Assembly (NCBI GenBank): GCA_048268005.1
Contig: JBLWWJ010000006.1
Span: 1-64,000 of the forward strand
Direction: 5' to 3'
Origin: Ancylomarina sp048268005
Lineage (GTDB): Bacteria; Bacteroidota; Bacteroidia; Bacteroidales; Marinifilaceae
DNA: 64,000 nucleotides
The notes under the pieces are model-generated. The model saw only the letters and a program-made list of their open reading frames with translations. It made no database searches and was not told the DNA's origin. Position 1 is the stretch's first letter, and each line of letters begins with the position of its first letter. A program made the position numbers and the translations under genes. Of the stretch, positions 27,573 to 36,133 are shown piece after piece.

Positions 27573-27593
27573 TATGTTTTAATTCAGTATGGT

Positions 27594-28802
27594 TTATAAT
27601 CCCAACTTCGCTTTTAGTTCAGCAGGAATGGCATCCTTGTGAACCATGATCGCAACAGTCTTAAGACGCACATAAGACTCGCTCATATTCAAATAGCCAC
27701 CCATTTTATTTGAGGTCTTTGCCCATGAGTTTTTAGTTTTGTAATAGCGAGTTCCATTCTGATCTTTTACGATACCGGTTAAATGCATCAAGTGATCATC
27801 AGTCGTTTGATAATTCTCAAATGTAGATTGTCTCAATGCCTGATCAACTTCTTTCTCAGACCCAGGCTTATCAAATTTGTAAAGTGACGCCTTTTTCTCT
27901 TTAGCTGACATGGCAGTCCATTTCTCCATATCTGAGTTGCTCATATCTTTTGTATTAGCAACAGGAAGAATAGCAACTCCATTACGATGAGAGAAACCTT
28001 TCTCGCTTACATCACCATCCCAGCATACAGAATAACCATTTGTAAGAGCATTGTCCATTACCTCCATTAGCTCATCAATAGGAAGATTGTAATATAAATC
28101 ATGTGACCAGTTATCTGGAATCTCGAGATTGAATTCCTTGTAATATGGGTGATGAGAATAAGATGTTAGTTCAATATAATCATTAGGATTAAAACCTGTT
28201 TGGTTCATATAATCAACAGGAGAAATAGCCTGTCCATTAGACTCGATTTTTTCTGGAGCAGCACCCATATAAGTATCTAAAACGCCATTTACCGATTTCT
28301 TCCAAACTGGGGTTATTATACGGTTAGGATTTTTCACGATCTCATCTAACATAGCTTTGGTTGACTTCACCATCTCTTTGTGAATATGAAATTCTCCCTG
28401 ATATTCGTTTCCTGAATAAGCTGTCTCAGGTACAAAACCGAATTCTTTTACCACGTTTAGTACATCGTGAGCCTGACCACCTTCACTGTAGTTGCCTTTC
28501 CCATGTAAACGGAAATAACGCAAAGCTTTTTGAGAATATGCGTGACGTACGGTAAACATTTCTGATAAGTCGATATTGCCTGCTCCTAAACGAATCAATT
28601 CAGTTTCGATGAACGAAGTTGTTGCAAAAGCCCAACAAGTTCCTGTACTTTCTTGATTGCGAACCTCTGTAGTAGGGACATCAGCAACAGAAGTAAATTT
28701 GAAGCCTTCAGGTTTTACTGTCTTTTTCTTTTTTGCGAATGCTTGTCCTTGAACACAAAGTATCAGGGAAAGAGCGATTACGCTAAGTTGTTTAAAATTC
28801 AT
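27594..28802 (-). CDS. Exported C1 family (bleomycin hydrolase/PepC-like) cysteine peptidase
   Basis: A 402-residue papain-superfamily peptidase of the C1B bleomycin-hydrolase type. A signal peptide (MNFKQLSVIALSLILCVQGQAFA) precedes it, so it should act in the periplasm, unlike cytoplasmic PepC. The oxyanion Gln and catalytic Cys are in RNQESTGTCWAFATTSF (Cys about residue 57); the catalytic His is in DDHLMHLTGIV and Asn in KTKNSWAKT. The C-terminus ends KLGL. Family aminopeptidase activity is known for PepC; its substrate here is unknown. It converges with the LuxE-like gene. Confidence 0.88.
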   Translation of the reverse strand: MNFKQLSVIALSLILCVQGQAFAKKKKTVKPEGFKFTSVADVPTTEVRNQESTGTCWAFATTSFIETELIRLGAGNIDLSEMFTVRHAYSQKALRYFRLHGKGNYSEGGQAHDVLNVVKEFGFVPETAYSGNEYQGEFHIHKEMVKSTKAMLDEIVKNPNRIITPVWKKSVNGVLDTYMGAAPEKIESNGQAISPVDYMNQTGFNPNDYIELTSYSHHPYYKEFNLEIPDNWSHDLYYNLPIDELMEVMDNALTNGYSVCWDGDVSEKGFSHRNGVAILPVANTKDMSNSDMEKWTAMSAKEKKASLYKFDKPGSEKEVDQALRQSTFENYQTTDDHLMHLTGIVKDQNGTRYYKTKNSWAKTSNKMGGYLNMSESYVRLKTVAIMVHKDAIPAELKAKLGL

Positions 28803-28868
28803 GATGTTGTTTTATGGTTGTGTTTTAAATTCTGCGAAAGATATTAAGTTTCCTCAATTTATAAGCTG

Positions 28869-29213
28869 CTAAAAATCATTTTGAAGTTTTTTCGGCAATT
28901 TTGATACAATCAAATCATAGGAATCATCGATCCACTTTTTTAGCAGATCGTCAGATATACTTCCATCAATATCAACTGTATTCCAGTGTTTCTTATTCAT
29001 ATGCCAACCAGGTAAAACTGAGCTGTACTGTTCTCTTAGTTCGATGGCTTTTTCTGGATCACACTTCACATTCATACTTAGATCCTTATTGATGTTGGTG
29101 AGTAAGAACATTTTATTCATCACCTTAAAAACAAGCACCTCCTCGTCGAAAGGGAAACTCTCTGTAACGAATTTTTTAGCGATACAGTATTCTCTTAATT
29201 CTTCTATATTCAT
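28869..29213 (-). CDS. MmcQ/YjbR family protein
   Basis: A 114-residue protein with the YjbR/MmcQ CyaY-like fold pattern: MNIEELREYCIAKKFVTESFPFDEEVLVFKV at the start, NVKCDPEKAIELREQY in the middle, and GWHMNKKHWNTVDIDGSISDDLLKKWIDDSYDLIVSKLPKK near the end. Some members bind double-stranded DNA; the function is not settled. ATG 29213 gives the family length; the frame extends 25 codons upstream without similarity. It is 107 bases downstream of yraN on the same strand. Confidence 0.88.
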   Translation of the reverse strand: MNIEELREYCIAKKFVTESFPFDEEVLVFKVMNKMFLLTNINKDLSMNVKCDPEKAIELREQYSSVLPGWHMNKKHWNTVDIDGSISDDLLKKWIDDSYDLIVSKLPKKLQNDF

Positions 29214-29320
29214 TTTATAGATGGTTTGATTGATAAATTGTTCATATCTATTGGGTTTTGTGAATAGAGGATAGGTAATTTCTGTCATTTAACCATTTAA
29301 TAGTATGGCAATTTAGCTAT

Positions 29321-29686
29321 TTAATCTAATGGCGCTATAAAAGCATCTTCAATGTGTTCAATTTCGAAATTTTCATTCCGTTTGATGACTGATATCACAT
29401 CAAAACGAACTTCCATCTCTACCTCTTTAAGGTCTACATAGGCTTGAGTGGCTCGACAAATAAATTTAATTTTTGGTAGTGTTATAGCATCTGATGGATG
29501 TTCAAAAAAGTCGGTTGATCGGGATTTTACTTCTACGATAACCAGATATTCTCCATTCGTTGCAATAATATCCAATTCCTTTTTCTGATAAATCCAGTTA
29601 CGATCGAGAACTTTATAGCCAAGACTTAGCATATGCTTAGCGGCTAAATCTTCACCTAACTTACCTAAATCATTGTGATCTGCCAT
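29321..29686 (-). CDS. YraN/UPF0102 family endonuclease-like protein
   Basis: A 121-residue protein with a PD-(D/E)XK-type restriction-endonuclease fold. Conserved motifs are LGKLGEDLAAKHMLSLGY, WIYQKKELDIIATNGEYLVIVEVKSR (the D...E-x-K catalytic pattern) and KIKFICRATQAYV. The length is standard. The biological role is unknown, though Holliday-junction or repair functions have been proposed for the family. Downstream of ldcA on the minus strand with a hairpin between. Confidence 0.88.
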   Translation of the reverse strand: MADHNDLGKLGEDLAAKHMLSLGYKVLDRNWIYQKKELDIIATNGEYLVIVEVKSRSTDFFEHPSDAITLPKIKFICRATQAYVDLKEVEMEVRFDVISVIKRNENFEIEHIEDAFIAPLD

Positions 29687-29706
29687 AGTTTTAAATTTTC
29701 GCGCAA

Positions 29707-29722
29707 CCCCGAATTATCGGGG
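29707..29722 (-). terminator. Short GC hairpin between ldcA and yraN
   Basis: CCCCGA, loop ATTA, TCGGGG: a 6-bp perfect stem. No T run follows on the minus strand, so it is a weak terminator or an RNA processing/stability site. Confidence 0.35.
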
Positions 29723-29729
29723 CTAAGTA

Positions 29730-30635
29730 TTAATTTTTCCAACTCACATTAACCTCTTTATCATTCACGTCTATATTAACTTTCTTTCCAAAGGGTAAAG
29801 GCCAATTTTCATCAATATGACCTGCAGGGAAATTAAATATCACAGGATAATTGTAATCTTTTATTGCATCCTGAATGATTTCATAGGCCGACTTTCCGAA
29901 AGGCGTTTCACTATCTTTCATATCGCTCATACCACCAACAATTAGACCTTCGAGGTGCTCTAATTTTCCACCTAATTTTAGATTATGCATTAATCGATCC
30001 AGGTGATATAGATCTTCATTTAAATCTTCTATAAAAAGAATTTTACCATGCATATTGAGCTCATAATCCGTAGCATTTAAACTACAAATAATTGAAAGAT
30101 TTCCTCCCACTAGTTCAGCTTCGCAAGATCCACTTCGATTGAGTTGATGACTTGGTATTTGATAATTGGTCAACTTGCCTTCTAAGTAATTGACGAGTTT
30201 TTGCAGAGATGATGAATCAGCTATATTTTCAGTGAAATTAATTGGCATAGTGGCATGTAAGCTACCAAAATGAAGATGATTTAATCTGGCATGAAAAATA
30301 GTAATATCACTGAAACCTATCATAAGTTTTGGATGTCTTTCAAAACCATCAAAACTTAGCTTGTTAATTATGCGAATACTTCCATATCCACCACGAGCGC
30401 ATATAATCGCCTTGATTTCTTCATGGTCGAGCATGAATTGAAAGTCAGTAGCTCTGTCTTCGTCAGTTCCCGCAAAAATGTGGTGTTCATCATAAACATG
30501 CTTGCCTAGAATCACTTCGTAACCTAATGATTCGAGTACCGTTTTAGCAATATTAATTTTTTGATGGTCAATTTTTCCGGCAGGGGCAACTAGACCAATT
30601 TTATCTCCTTTATTTAATAAGGCAGGTTGAAACAT
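29730..30635 (-). CDS. LD-carboxypeptidase (S66)
   Basis: A 301-residue peptidase of family S66, related to LdcA, which removes terminal D-Ala from tetrapeptides in murein recycling. The Ser nucleophile is in CARGGYGSIR (about residue 86), Glu in LFIEDLNEDLY, and His in PAGHIDENWPLPFG. GGNLSIICSL is also typical. No export signal, consistent with a cytoplasmic recycling enzyme. Probably transcribed with yraN. Divergent from metG. Confidence 0.9.
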   Translation of the reverse strand: MFQPALLNKGDKIGLVAPAGKIDHQKINIAKTVLESLGYEVILGKHVYDEHHIFAGTDEDRATDFQFMLDHEEIKAIICARGGYGSIRIINKLSFDGFERHPKLMIGFSDITIFHARLNHLHFGSLHATMPINFTENIADSSSLQKLVNYLEGKLTNYQIPSHQLNRSGSCEAELVGGNLSIICSLNATDYELNMHGKILFIEDLNEDLYHLDRLMHNLKLGGKLEHLEGLIVGGMSDMKDSETPFGKSAYEIIQDAIKDYNYPVIFNFPAGHIDENWPLPFGKKVNIDVNDKEVNVSWKN

Positions 30636-30775
30636 ATTATAAGGTGTTTGGAGTGCAATGTTGTGACTTAATGACTCTTATGGTTTAAGAATTCGATTTC
30701 TAAATTAACCCCAAATTAGCAATAATATCCTAAAAAGTAATATGAAGAATCCCGAATCATTTCAAAACTAAATGC

Positions 30776-30804
30776 TTGAAATTGTGAATTCTATTTTATC
30801 TTTG
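30776..30804 (+). promoter_or_regulatory. Promoter of metG
   Basis: TTG at 30776-30778 and TATCTTTG at 30797-30804, spaced 18 bases, slightly short of the usual 19-21. Transcription would start near 30811 and give a leader of about 128 bases. Confidence 0.55.
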
Positions 30805-30810
30805 CGCTTC

Positions 30811-30938
30811 CGGGATCGATTCATTAATCGGCAACCCGTAAATCGTTTCATTATTAATACTTAAGATCTTTATAAAGTTCCAGGAGACAAATTGATCTCT
30901 CTTGTTGAACGAAGGTCTTTTAAAACCTCTATTTTCAG
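30811..30938 (+). promoter_or_regulatory. Structured 5' leader of metG
   Basis: The leader begins with a stem-loop: CGGG (30811) pairs with CCCG (30835-30838) and CGATT (30817) with AATCG (30826-30830). Then come GAGA...TCTC (about 30883-30900) and an AGGT-(C)-TTTTAAAA-CCT inverted repeat near 30912-30928, just before the start codon. No known riboswitch consensus is recognised. T-box elements are not expected in this phylum. The pattern suggests RNA-level control, which is inference. Confidence 0.4.
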
Positions 30939-32969
30939 ATGACAAAATTTAACAGAACACTTGTTACTACTGCTCTTCCTTATGCGAATGGGCCAGTACA
31001 TATTGGGCATTTAGCGGGCGTATACGTTCCTGCTGATATTTATGTGCGTTATATGCGTATGAAAGGTGAGGATGTGTTATTAATTGGTGGTTCAGACGAA
31101 CATGGTGTACCTATTACCATTAAGGCAAAAAAAGAAGGTGTTACACCACAGGATGTGGTTGATAAATACCATAATATAATAAAGGATTCTTTCGAGAAAT
31201 TTGGAATTTCATTTGATGTCTATTCCAGAACAAGTTCGAAAACTCATCATGAAACAGCATCTGAGTTTTTTAAAACCTTGAATGATAAAGGAGAATTTAT
31301 TGAAAAATCATCAGAACAATTCTACGATGCTGATGCGAATCAATTTTTAGCAGACCGTTACATTACAGGTACTTGTCCTCATTGTAAAAATGAGAAAGCT
31401 TATGGTGACCAGTGCGAAAGCTGCGGTACATCATTAAATGCGACAGACTTAATTGATGCTCGTTCGGCGATTACAGGAAATAAACCAGAATTGAAAGAAA
31501 CCAAACACTGGTACTTACCTCTTGATAAATATGAGCCTTATTTAAAAGAGTGGATTCTTGAGGAGCATAAAGAGTGGAAGCCAAATGTTTACGGACAATG
31601 TAAATCTTGGTTGGACAATGGTCTTCACCCAAGAGCGGTAACCCGTGATTTGAATTGGGGTGTACCTGTTCCTGTTGAAGGCGCTGACGGGAAAGTTCTT
31701 TATGTATGGTTTGATGCACCTATCGGTTATATTTCAGCTACCAAGGAACATACCCCTGATTGGGAAAAATACTGGAAAGCTGAAGATTCAAGAATGGTTC
31801 ACTTTATCGGTAAGGATAATATTGTATTCCACTGTATTATTTTCCCTGCTATGCTTAAGGCCGAAGGTTCTTATATTTTACCAGATAATGTACCATCGAA
31901 CGAATTCCTGAACCTTGAAGGAGATAAGATTTCTACTTCTCGTAACTGGGCAGTTTGGTTGCACGAGTACCTTGAAGAGTTCCCTGAAAAGCAGGATGTA
32001 TTGCGTTATGTATTAACTGCAAATGCCCCTGAAACAAAGGATAATGACTTTACCTGGAAAGATTTCCAGGCTCGTAATAATAATGAGTTGGTGGCTATCT
32101 TCGGTAACTTTGTGAACCGTGCTCTTGTATTGACTCATAAATATTTTGGAGGTTTAGTTCCTGAAGCTGGTGAATTGACTGATTTTGATAAGGAAACTTT
32201 GGCTCAAATTCCAGTTCTTAAAGCTGAGGTTGAGAAGAATCTTGAAACATATCATTTCCGTGAAGCACTTAAGGTGGCTATGAACTTAGCTCGTTTGGGT
32301 AATAAATACCTAGCTGATACAGAGCCTTGGAAAGTGATTAAGACTGATGAGGCACGTGTTAAAACAATTCTAAATATCTCTTTACAGATTTCGGCTAACT
32401 TAAGTACTTTAATGGAGCCATTCTTGCCATTTACAGCTGAGAAGTTACGTGGTTTCCTTAATATTGATCGTATTGAGTGGGAAGATATTAATGAGCAAGT
32501 TATTGCTACTGGTCACCAAATTAATAAGCCGGAATTATTATTTGAGAAAATTGAAGATGCGACTATTCAAGCTCAGGTTGACAAGCTAGAGGCGACTAAA
32601 GTGGCTAATGAACTTGAAAATAGAGTTGCAACTCCAGTTAAGGAGAATATCAACTTCGATGATTTCATGAAAATGGATGTTCGTGTTGGAACCATTACTG
32701 AAGCTGAGAAAGTAGCTAAAACTAAGAAACTATTGAAACTGACGGTTGATACAGGTATCGATACCAGAACTATTGTTTCAGGTATTGCAGAACACTACAA
32801 ACCAGAAGAAATTATTGGTAAACAGGTCAGTGTTTTGATGAATCTTGAACCAAGAAAGCTAAAAGGAATCGAATCGCAAGGTATGGTTCTTATGGCTGAA
32901 GATGCTGATGGTAAATTGGCATTTGTTTCGCCAGAGCAAGCAGTAGCTGATGGTTCAGAAGTTCGTTAA
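30939..32969 (+). CDS. metG: Methionine--tRNA ligase with C-terminal tRNA-binding domain
   Basis: Class I synthetase charging initiator and elongator tRNA-Met, 676 residues. HIGH motif in ALPYANGPVHIGHLAG (about 10-25), a four-Cys zinc knuckle (CPHC and CESCG, about 146-164), FIGKDNIVFH, and KISTS in place of KMSKS (GDKISTSRNW, about 328-337). The anticodon domain follows. Residues about 565-676 are an OB-fold tRNA-binding domain (DFMKMDVRVGTITEAEKV, LMNLEPRKLKGIESQGMVL), as in EMAP-like dimers. Ends with the normal SPEQAVADGSEVR. Confidence 0.97.
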   Translation: MTKFNRTLVTTALPYANGPVHIGHLAGVYVPADIYVRYMRMKGEDVLLIGGSDEHGVPITIKAKKEGVTPQDVVDKYHNIIKDSFEKFGISFDVYSRTSSKTHHETASEFFKTLNDKGEFIEKSSEQFYDADANQFLADRYITGTCPHCKNEKAYGDQCESCGTSLNATDLIDARSAITGNKPELKETKHWYLPLDKYEPYLKEWILEEHKEWKPNVYGQCKSWLDNGLHPRAVTRDLNWGVPVPVEGADGKVLYVWFDAPIGYISATKEHTPDWEKYWKAEDSRMVHFIGKDNIVFHCIIFPAMLKAEGSYILPDNVPSNEFLNLEGDKISTSRNWAVWLHEYLEEFPEKQDVLRYVLTANAPETKDNDFTWKDFQARNNNELVAIFGNFVNRALVLTHKYFGGLVPEAGELTDFDKETLAQIPVLKAEVEKNLETYHFREALKVAMNLARLGNKYLADTEPWKVIKTDEARVKTILNISLQISANLSTLMEPFLPFTAEKLRGFLNIDRIEWEDINEQVIATGHQINKPELLFEKIEDATIQAQVDKLEATKVANELENRVATPVKENINFDDFMKMDVRVGTITEAEKVAKTKKLLKLTVDTGIDTRTIVSGIAEHYKPEEIIGKQVSVLMNLEPRKLKGIESQGMVLMAEDADGKLAFVSPEQAVADGSEVR

Positions 32970-32990
32970 GAATAATTTAATAAAAGATTT

Positions 32991-33027
32991 AGCCCCAATC
33001 GTTTTATAGCGATTGGGGCTTTTTTTT
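32991..33027 (+). terminator. Terminator of metG
   Basis: AGCCCCAATCG and CGATTGGGGCT form an 11-bp stem, followed by eight T. Confidence 0.93.
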
Positions 33028-33076
33028 GATATATAAATTCATAGTTCATAATACTGAACAAAACAAAATATTTATG

Positions 33077-33084
33077 TATGTTTG
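33077..33084 (+). promoter_or_regulatory. -7 box of the SPFH gene
   Basis: TATGTTTG. A CTG rather than TTG lies 20 bases upstream (33054-33056). The leader would be about 40 bases. Confidence 0.5.
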
Positions 33085-33131
33085 GTGGCTAACAAAAAAT
33101 TAATTGAATTTATAAATTTTAAGGAATCATT

Positions 33132-34445
33132 ATGACCACATTTTTAGGGATTATAGCCTTGCTCGTAGGTGTAGTAGCATTGATTATATCAAAATTAGAG
33201 AAGAAGTCAGGTAGTGGCGAGTGGATGAATCATATTACTCATGTACATGGTTTATCTCTTATTGTGATTGGAATTATTCTGAGCTTAATGAGCTCCATGT
33301 TCTTTTTTGCGGATAGAGGATTTAACTACCTTTTAGTTTCACCAACAGGAAAAATGAGTGCTGTGATGGAACAAGGTATCAAATGGAGAGGTTTTGCTAA
33401 GATTGATAAATGGCAAAAGTTTATTGATGTAAAAGTAGTCGGTAAAGGAATTGAAATTGATGAGGATGAAGTTGAAGGGATCATGAAGCCGATTCCCTTA
33501 CGTTTTATCGATCAGGTTACATCTATGGGCTATGTTTCGACACGTTTTGAAATGCCTAGAGATTCTGAGAGTTTTATAAGCTTAGCTGTTAAGTTTAGAA
33601 CGATGAGCAATTTGGTTAATAATACCATTGTACCAACAGTTAAAGAACAATTGGTTAATACAGCCTATATGTTTGCCGCTCAGGATTATATTTCGGGAGA
33701 AGCTCAGAATTTTAGACAGGTATTTGAAGAGCAGCTAAAAGGCGGTGCTTTTGCGGTTGAGAAAATTGAAAGAAGAGATACGGTTTATGCCGATATTCAA
33801 TCTGAAGATCGTCGAATTAAAGAAATTCAGACTTCTTATGAGGTGAATAAAGTATTGGTTAATGGTATTCCTAAACGTATTCCTCATGAACTTAAAGAGA
33901 ATAATATTATTGTTTCTCAAGTGATTGTGGATAATATTGAATTAGAGAAAACATTTAAGCAGAGACTTGAGGCGCAACGTGATGAGTCAGCTAAGCGCCA
34001 ATTGGAACAGCAGAAAGTTGAAACCGCAAAGGATGCACAACAGCGTATTATTGCCGAAGGTGAGCGTGATAAAGCTGCCGAACGTGTTGCACAAGAAAAG
34101 GAGCAGGTAAAAGCTCTTATCGCCATTGAAACGAAGTTGAAGCAAGAGGAAACCAATAAGAAGTTGGCTAAAATTGCACTTGAAACAGAGAAATTAATTG
34201 CTCTTAAAGTAAAGGTTACTGCTGATGCTGATGCTTACGAAATTTCGAAAAAAGTAAAAGCTGGTATTACACCAGAGGTGAAGCTTCAGATGGAATTGAA
34301 TCGTGACATTAAGGTTGCTGCTGAAATTGCTAAAATTAAATTTCCAGAGACCATGATTATTACTTCTGATAAAAAGGGAGGAACGCCACTTGAAAGTTTA
34401 ATTGGTGCAGCTATGGCTAAACAATTGCAAACAAGTAAGAAATAA
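33132..34445 (+). CDS. SPFH/band-7 membrane protein
   Basis: A 437-residue prohibitin/flotillin-like protein. Two N-terminal hydrophobic segments (about 3-20 and 42-65) anchor it. The band-7 domain spans about 70-290 (ADRGFNYLLVSPTGKMSAVMEQGIKWRG; NNIIVSQVIVDNIELEKTF). A long Ala/Glu/Lys/Arg-rich coiled coil (about 285-390) precedes the C-terminal LESLIGAAMAKQLQ. Such proteins form large rings at the inner membrane and often regulate proteases or membrane domains. No NfeD or FtsH gene is adjacent, unlike the second SPFH protein in this window (40595-41581). Monocistronic. Confidence 0.82.
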   Translation: MTTFLGIIALLVGVVALIISKLEKKSGSGEWMNHITHVHGLSLIVIGIILSLMSSMFFFADRGFNYLLVSPTGKMSAVMEQGIKWRGFAKIDKWQKFIDVKVVGKGIEIDEDEVEGIMKPIPLRFIDQVTSMGYVSTRFEMPRDSESFISLAVKFRTMSNLVNNTIVPTVKEQLVNTAYMFAAQDYISGEAQNFRQVFEEQLKGGAFAVEKIERRDTVYADIQSEDRRIKEIQTSYEVNKVLVNGIPKRIPHELKENNIIVSQVIVDNIELEKTFKQRLEAQRDESAKRQLEQQKVETAKDAQQRIIAEGERDKAAERVAQEKEQVKALIAIETKLKQEETNKKLAKIALETEKLIALKVKVTADADAYEISKKVKAGITPEVKLQMELNRDIKVAAEIAKIKFPETMIITSDKKGGTPLESLIGAAMAKQLQTSKK

Positions 34446-34464
34446 AATACCCTATTAGAATAAT

Positions 34465-34498
34465 AGAAAAGCACCTTCGATTTCGAAGGTGCTTTTCT
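34465..34498. terminator. Bidirectional terminator between SPFH gene and mrp
   Basis: AGAAAAGCACCTTCG and CGAAGGTGCTTTTCT form a 15-bp stem with loop ATTT, with flanking A/T runs on both sides. It ends two convergent genes. Confidence 0.88.
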
Positions 34499-34527
34499 AT
34501 TTAATAGACCTATATAGATCTTAATAA

Positions 34528-35625
34528 TTATCTTGTCATCTCAACTTTAGCAGTTGGATTTTGATTTTTGTTTCTGTCATCAACAGCAGTAACAAGCTTA
34601 TTCGCTAATTCAGCGAAAGCCATACCTGTTACTGAATCTTCGTTCAAGGCTGCCGGTGCACCATTGTCACCACCCTCACGAATACTCTGTACAATTGGAA
34701 TTTGTCCCAATAGGTTGATGTTTTTCTTTTCAGCTAGTTTTTTGCAACCATCTTTACCGAAAATGTAATATTTGTTGTCTGGTAATTCAGCTGGCGTAAA
34801 CCAAGCCATATTTTCAACCAAACCTAAAATAGGTACATTAACACCAGCACCTTCGAACATATTGATACCTTTTACAGCATCAGCCAAGGCTACATCCTGA
34901 GGTGTACTTACTACGATAGCTCCAGTAACTGGAACAGTTTGCACCAATGTTAAGTGAATATCTGATGTTCCAGGAGGAAGGTCGATCAATACGAAATCAA
35001 GCTCGCCCCAGTTGCCTTCTTCAATCATCTGCTTAAGTGCATTCGAAGCCATAGGACCTCTCCACACAGTTGCCTGTGCAGGATCAACAAAGAATCCAAT
35101 AGATAGCATCTTCACACCATATCGTTCGTGTGGCTCAATTCTATCCTTACCATCAATTTGAGTTAGTTTTGGACTTGCATTTTCAGAACCAAACATCTTA
35201 GGTACCGAAGGACCATAAATATCAGCATCGATAAGACCAACTTTTTTACCAGCCTTTGCTAAAGCAACTGCAAGGTTTGACGAAATGGTTGATTTACCAA
35301 CACCACCCTTACCAGAAGCAACTGCAATAATATTAGTTACATGAGGCAATACCGATGGAGCTTCCACAACGTGAACAGCTTTGACCTTAATATTCCCTTT
35401 GATTTCGGCATCCTTGTCTACAAAACGTAAAACGTTAGTAACACATGCCTTTTTTAGAGGAATGATATTTGGATCGTCTGATTTTTGGAAAACTAAATCG
35501 AAAGCAATTTTCTTACCTTCAATTTGCATATTACGAACCATATCCAGGCTAATAATATCTTGATCGCTACCAGGATACTTGACAAGCTTTAAAGCATCGG
35601 TAACTTGTTTGTTTGTATATGACAT
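34528..35625 (-). CDS. Mrp/NBP35 family Fe-S carrier ATPase (no CxxC)
   Basis: A 365-residue P-loop ATPase of the Mrp/ApbC type, which delivers Fe-S clusters. The N-terminal MIP18/DUF59 domain (about 1-90, VKYPGSDQDIISLDMV) precedes the ATPase with deviant Walker A ASGKGGVGKSTISSNLA (about 110) and LIDADIYGPSVPKMFG. The region that normally carries the cluster-binding CxxC reads ENMAWFTPAELPDNKYYIFGK and has no Cys pair; only two isolated Cys occur. Start ATG 35625 is chosen over a longer frame from 35676. It is last in the trmB-ATL-mrp run. Confidence 0.88.
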   Translation of the reverse strand: MSYTNKQVTDALKLVKYPGSDQDIISLDMVRNMQIEGKKIAFDLVFQKSDDPNIIPLKKACVTNVLRFVDKDAEIKGNIKVKAVHVVEAPSVLPHVTNIIAVASGKGGVGKSTISSNLAVALAKAGKKVGLIDADIYGPSVPKMFGSENASPKLTQIDGKDRIEPHERYGVKMLSIGFFVDPAQATVWRGPMASNALKQMIEEGNWGELDFVLIDLPPGTSDIHLTLVQTVPVTGAIVVSTPQDVALADAVKGINMFEGAGVNVPILGLVENMAWFTPAELPDNKYYIFGKDGCKKLAEKKNINLLGQIPIVQSIREGGDNGAPAALNEDSVTGMAFAELANKLVTAVDDRNKNQNPTAKVEMTR

Positions 35626-35747
35626 GTTATAGATTAATTGTGTAAATGAGTTAAAAAGTGAATGGGTGATAAACAAAATCTGTAAGCTTATTCCCAGATA
35701 AAAGAACTCTCATTAACTAATTGACTCTTTAATTATTTAACTGTCAG

Positions 35748-35755
35748 CAAAGATA
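35748..35755 (-). promoter_or_regulatory. -7 box for mrp
   Basis: TATCTTTG on the minus strand, just after the ATL gene stop. It would give a leader of about 115 bases. No -33 TTG at the expected distance. Confidence 0.4.
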
Positions 35756-35771
35756 TGCATTTAGATTGATT

Positions 35772-36110
35772 TTAAATAAAATCTTCAGGAAGTTCCTTCA
35801 TGGGATCCCAAAAATGTTTCTCAAAATCCTGAACCTGATCATCAATCACCACAATACCTTCGTTTTCGAGCAATTGTTGCATGATATCCTCACCAGGAAA
35901 ATGATGTTTACCGGAAAGCATACCAATACGATTTACGACACGATGTGCAGGTACATATTCTTCGCTTGTATGTGAATTATTCATCGCCCAACCAACAAGT
36001 CGGGAGCCACGAGGGGAACCAACAAATCGAGCTATACTACCATAGTTGCATACTCGTCCAGAGGGGATTTGCTGCACAACTTTGAATATACGTGAATAAA
36101 TATCTGACAT
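35772..36110 (-). CDS. Alkyltransferase-like (ATL) protein, MGMT family without catalytic Cys
   Basis: A 112-residue MGMT-fold DNA-binding protein. The MGMT active-site PCHRV is PAHRV here (VPAHRVVN, about residues 53-60), which is the ATL form: it binds O6-alkylguanine and recruits nucleotide excision repair instead of transferring the alkyl group. The helix-turn-helix with IPSGRVCNYGSIARFVG and RGSRLVGWAMNN is intact. No N-terminal Ada domains. Located between trmB and mrp on the minus strand, 23 bases after trmB. Confidence 0.9.
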   Translation of the reverse strand: MSDIYSRIFKVVQQIPSGRVCNYGSIARFVGSPRGSRLVGWAMNNSHTSEEYVPAHRVVNRIGMLSGKHHFPGEDIMQQLLENEGIVVIDDQVQDFEKHFWDPMKELPEDFI

Positions 36111-36133
36111 GTGATAATTCTTGATTTCGAGAA

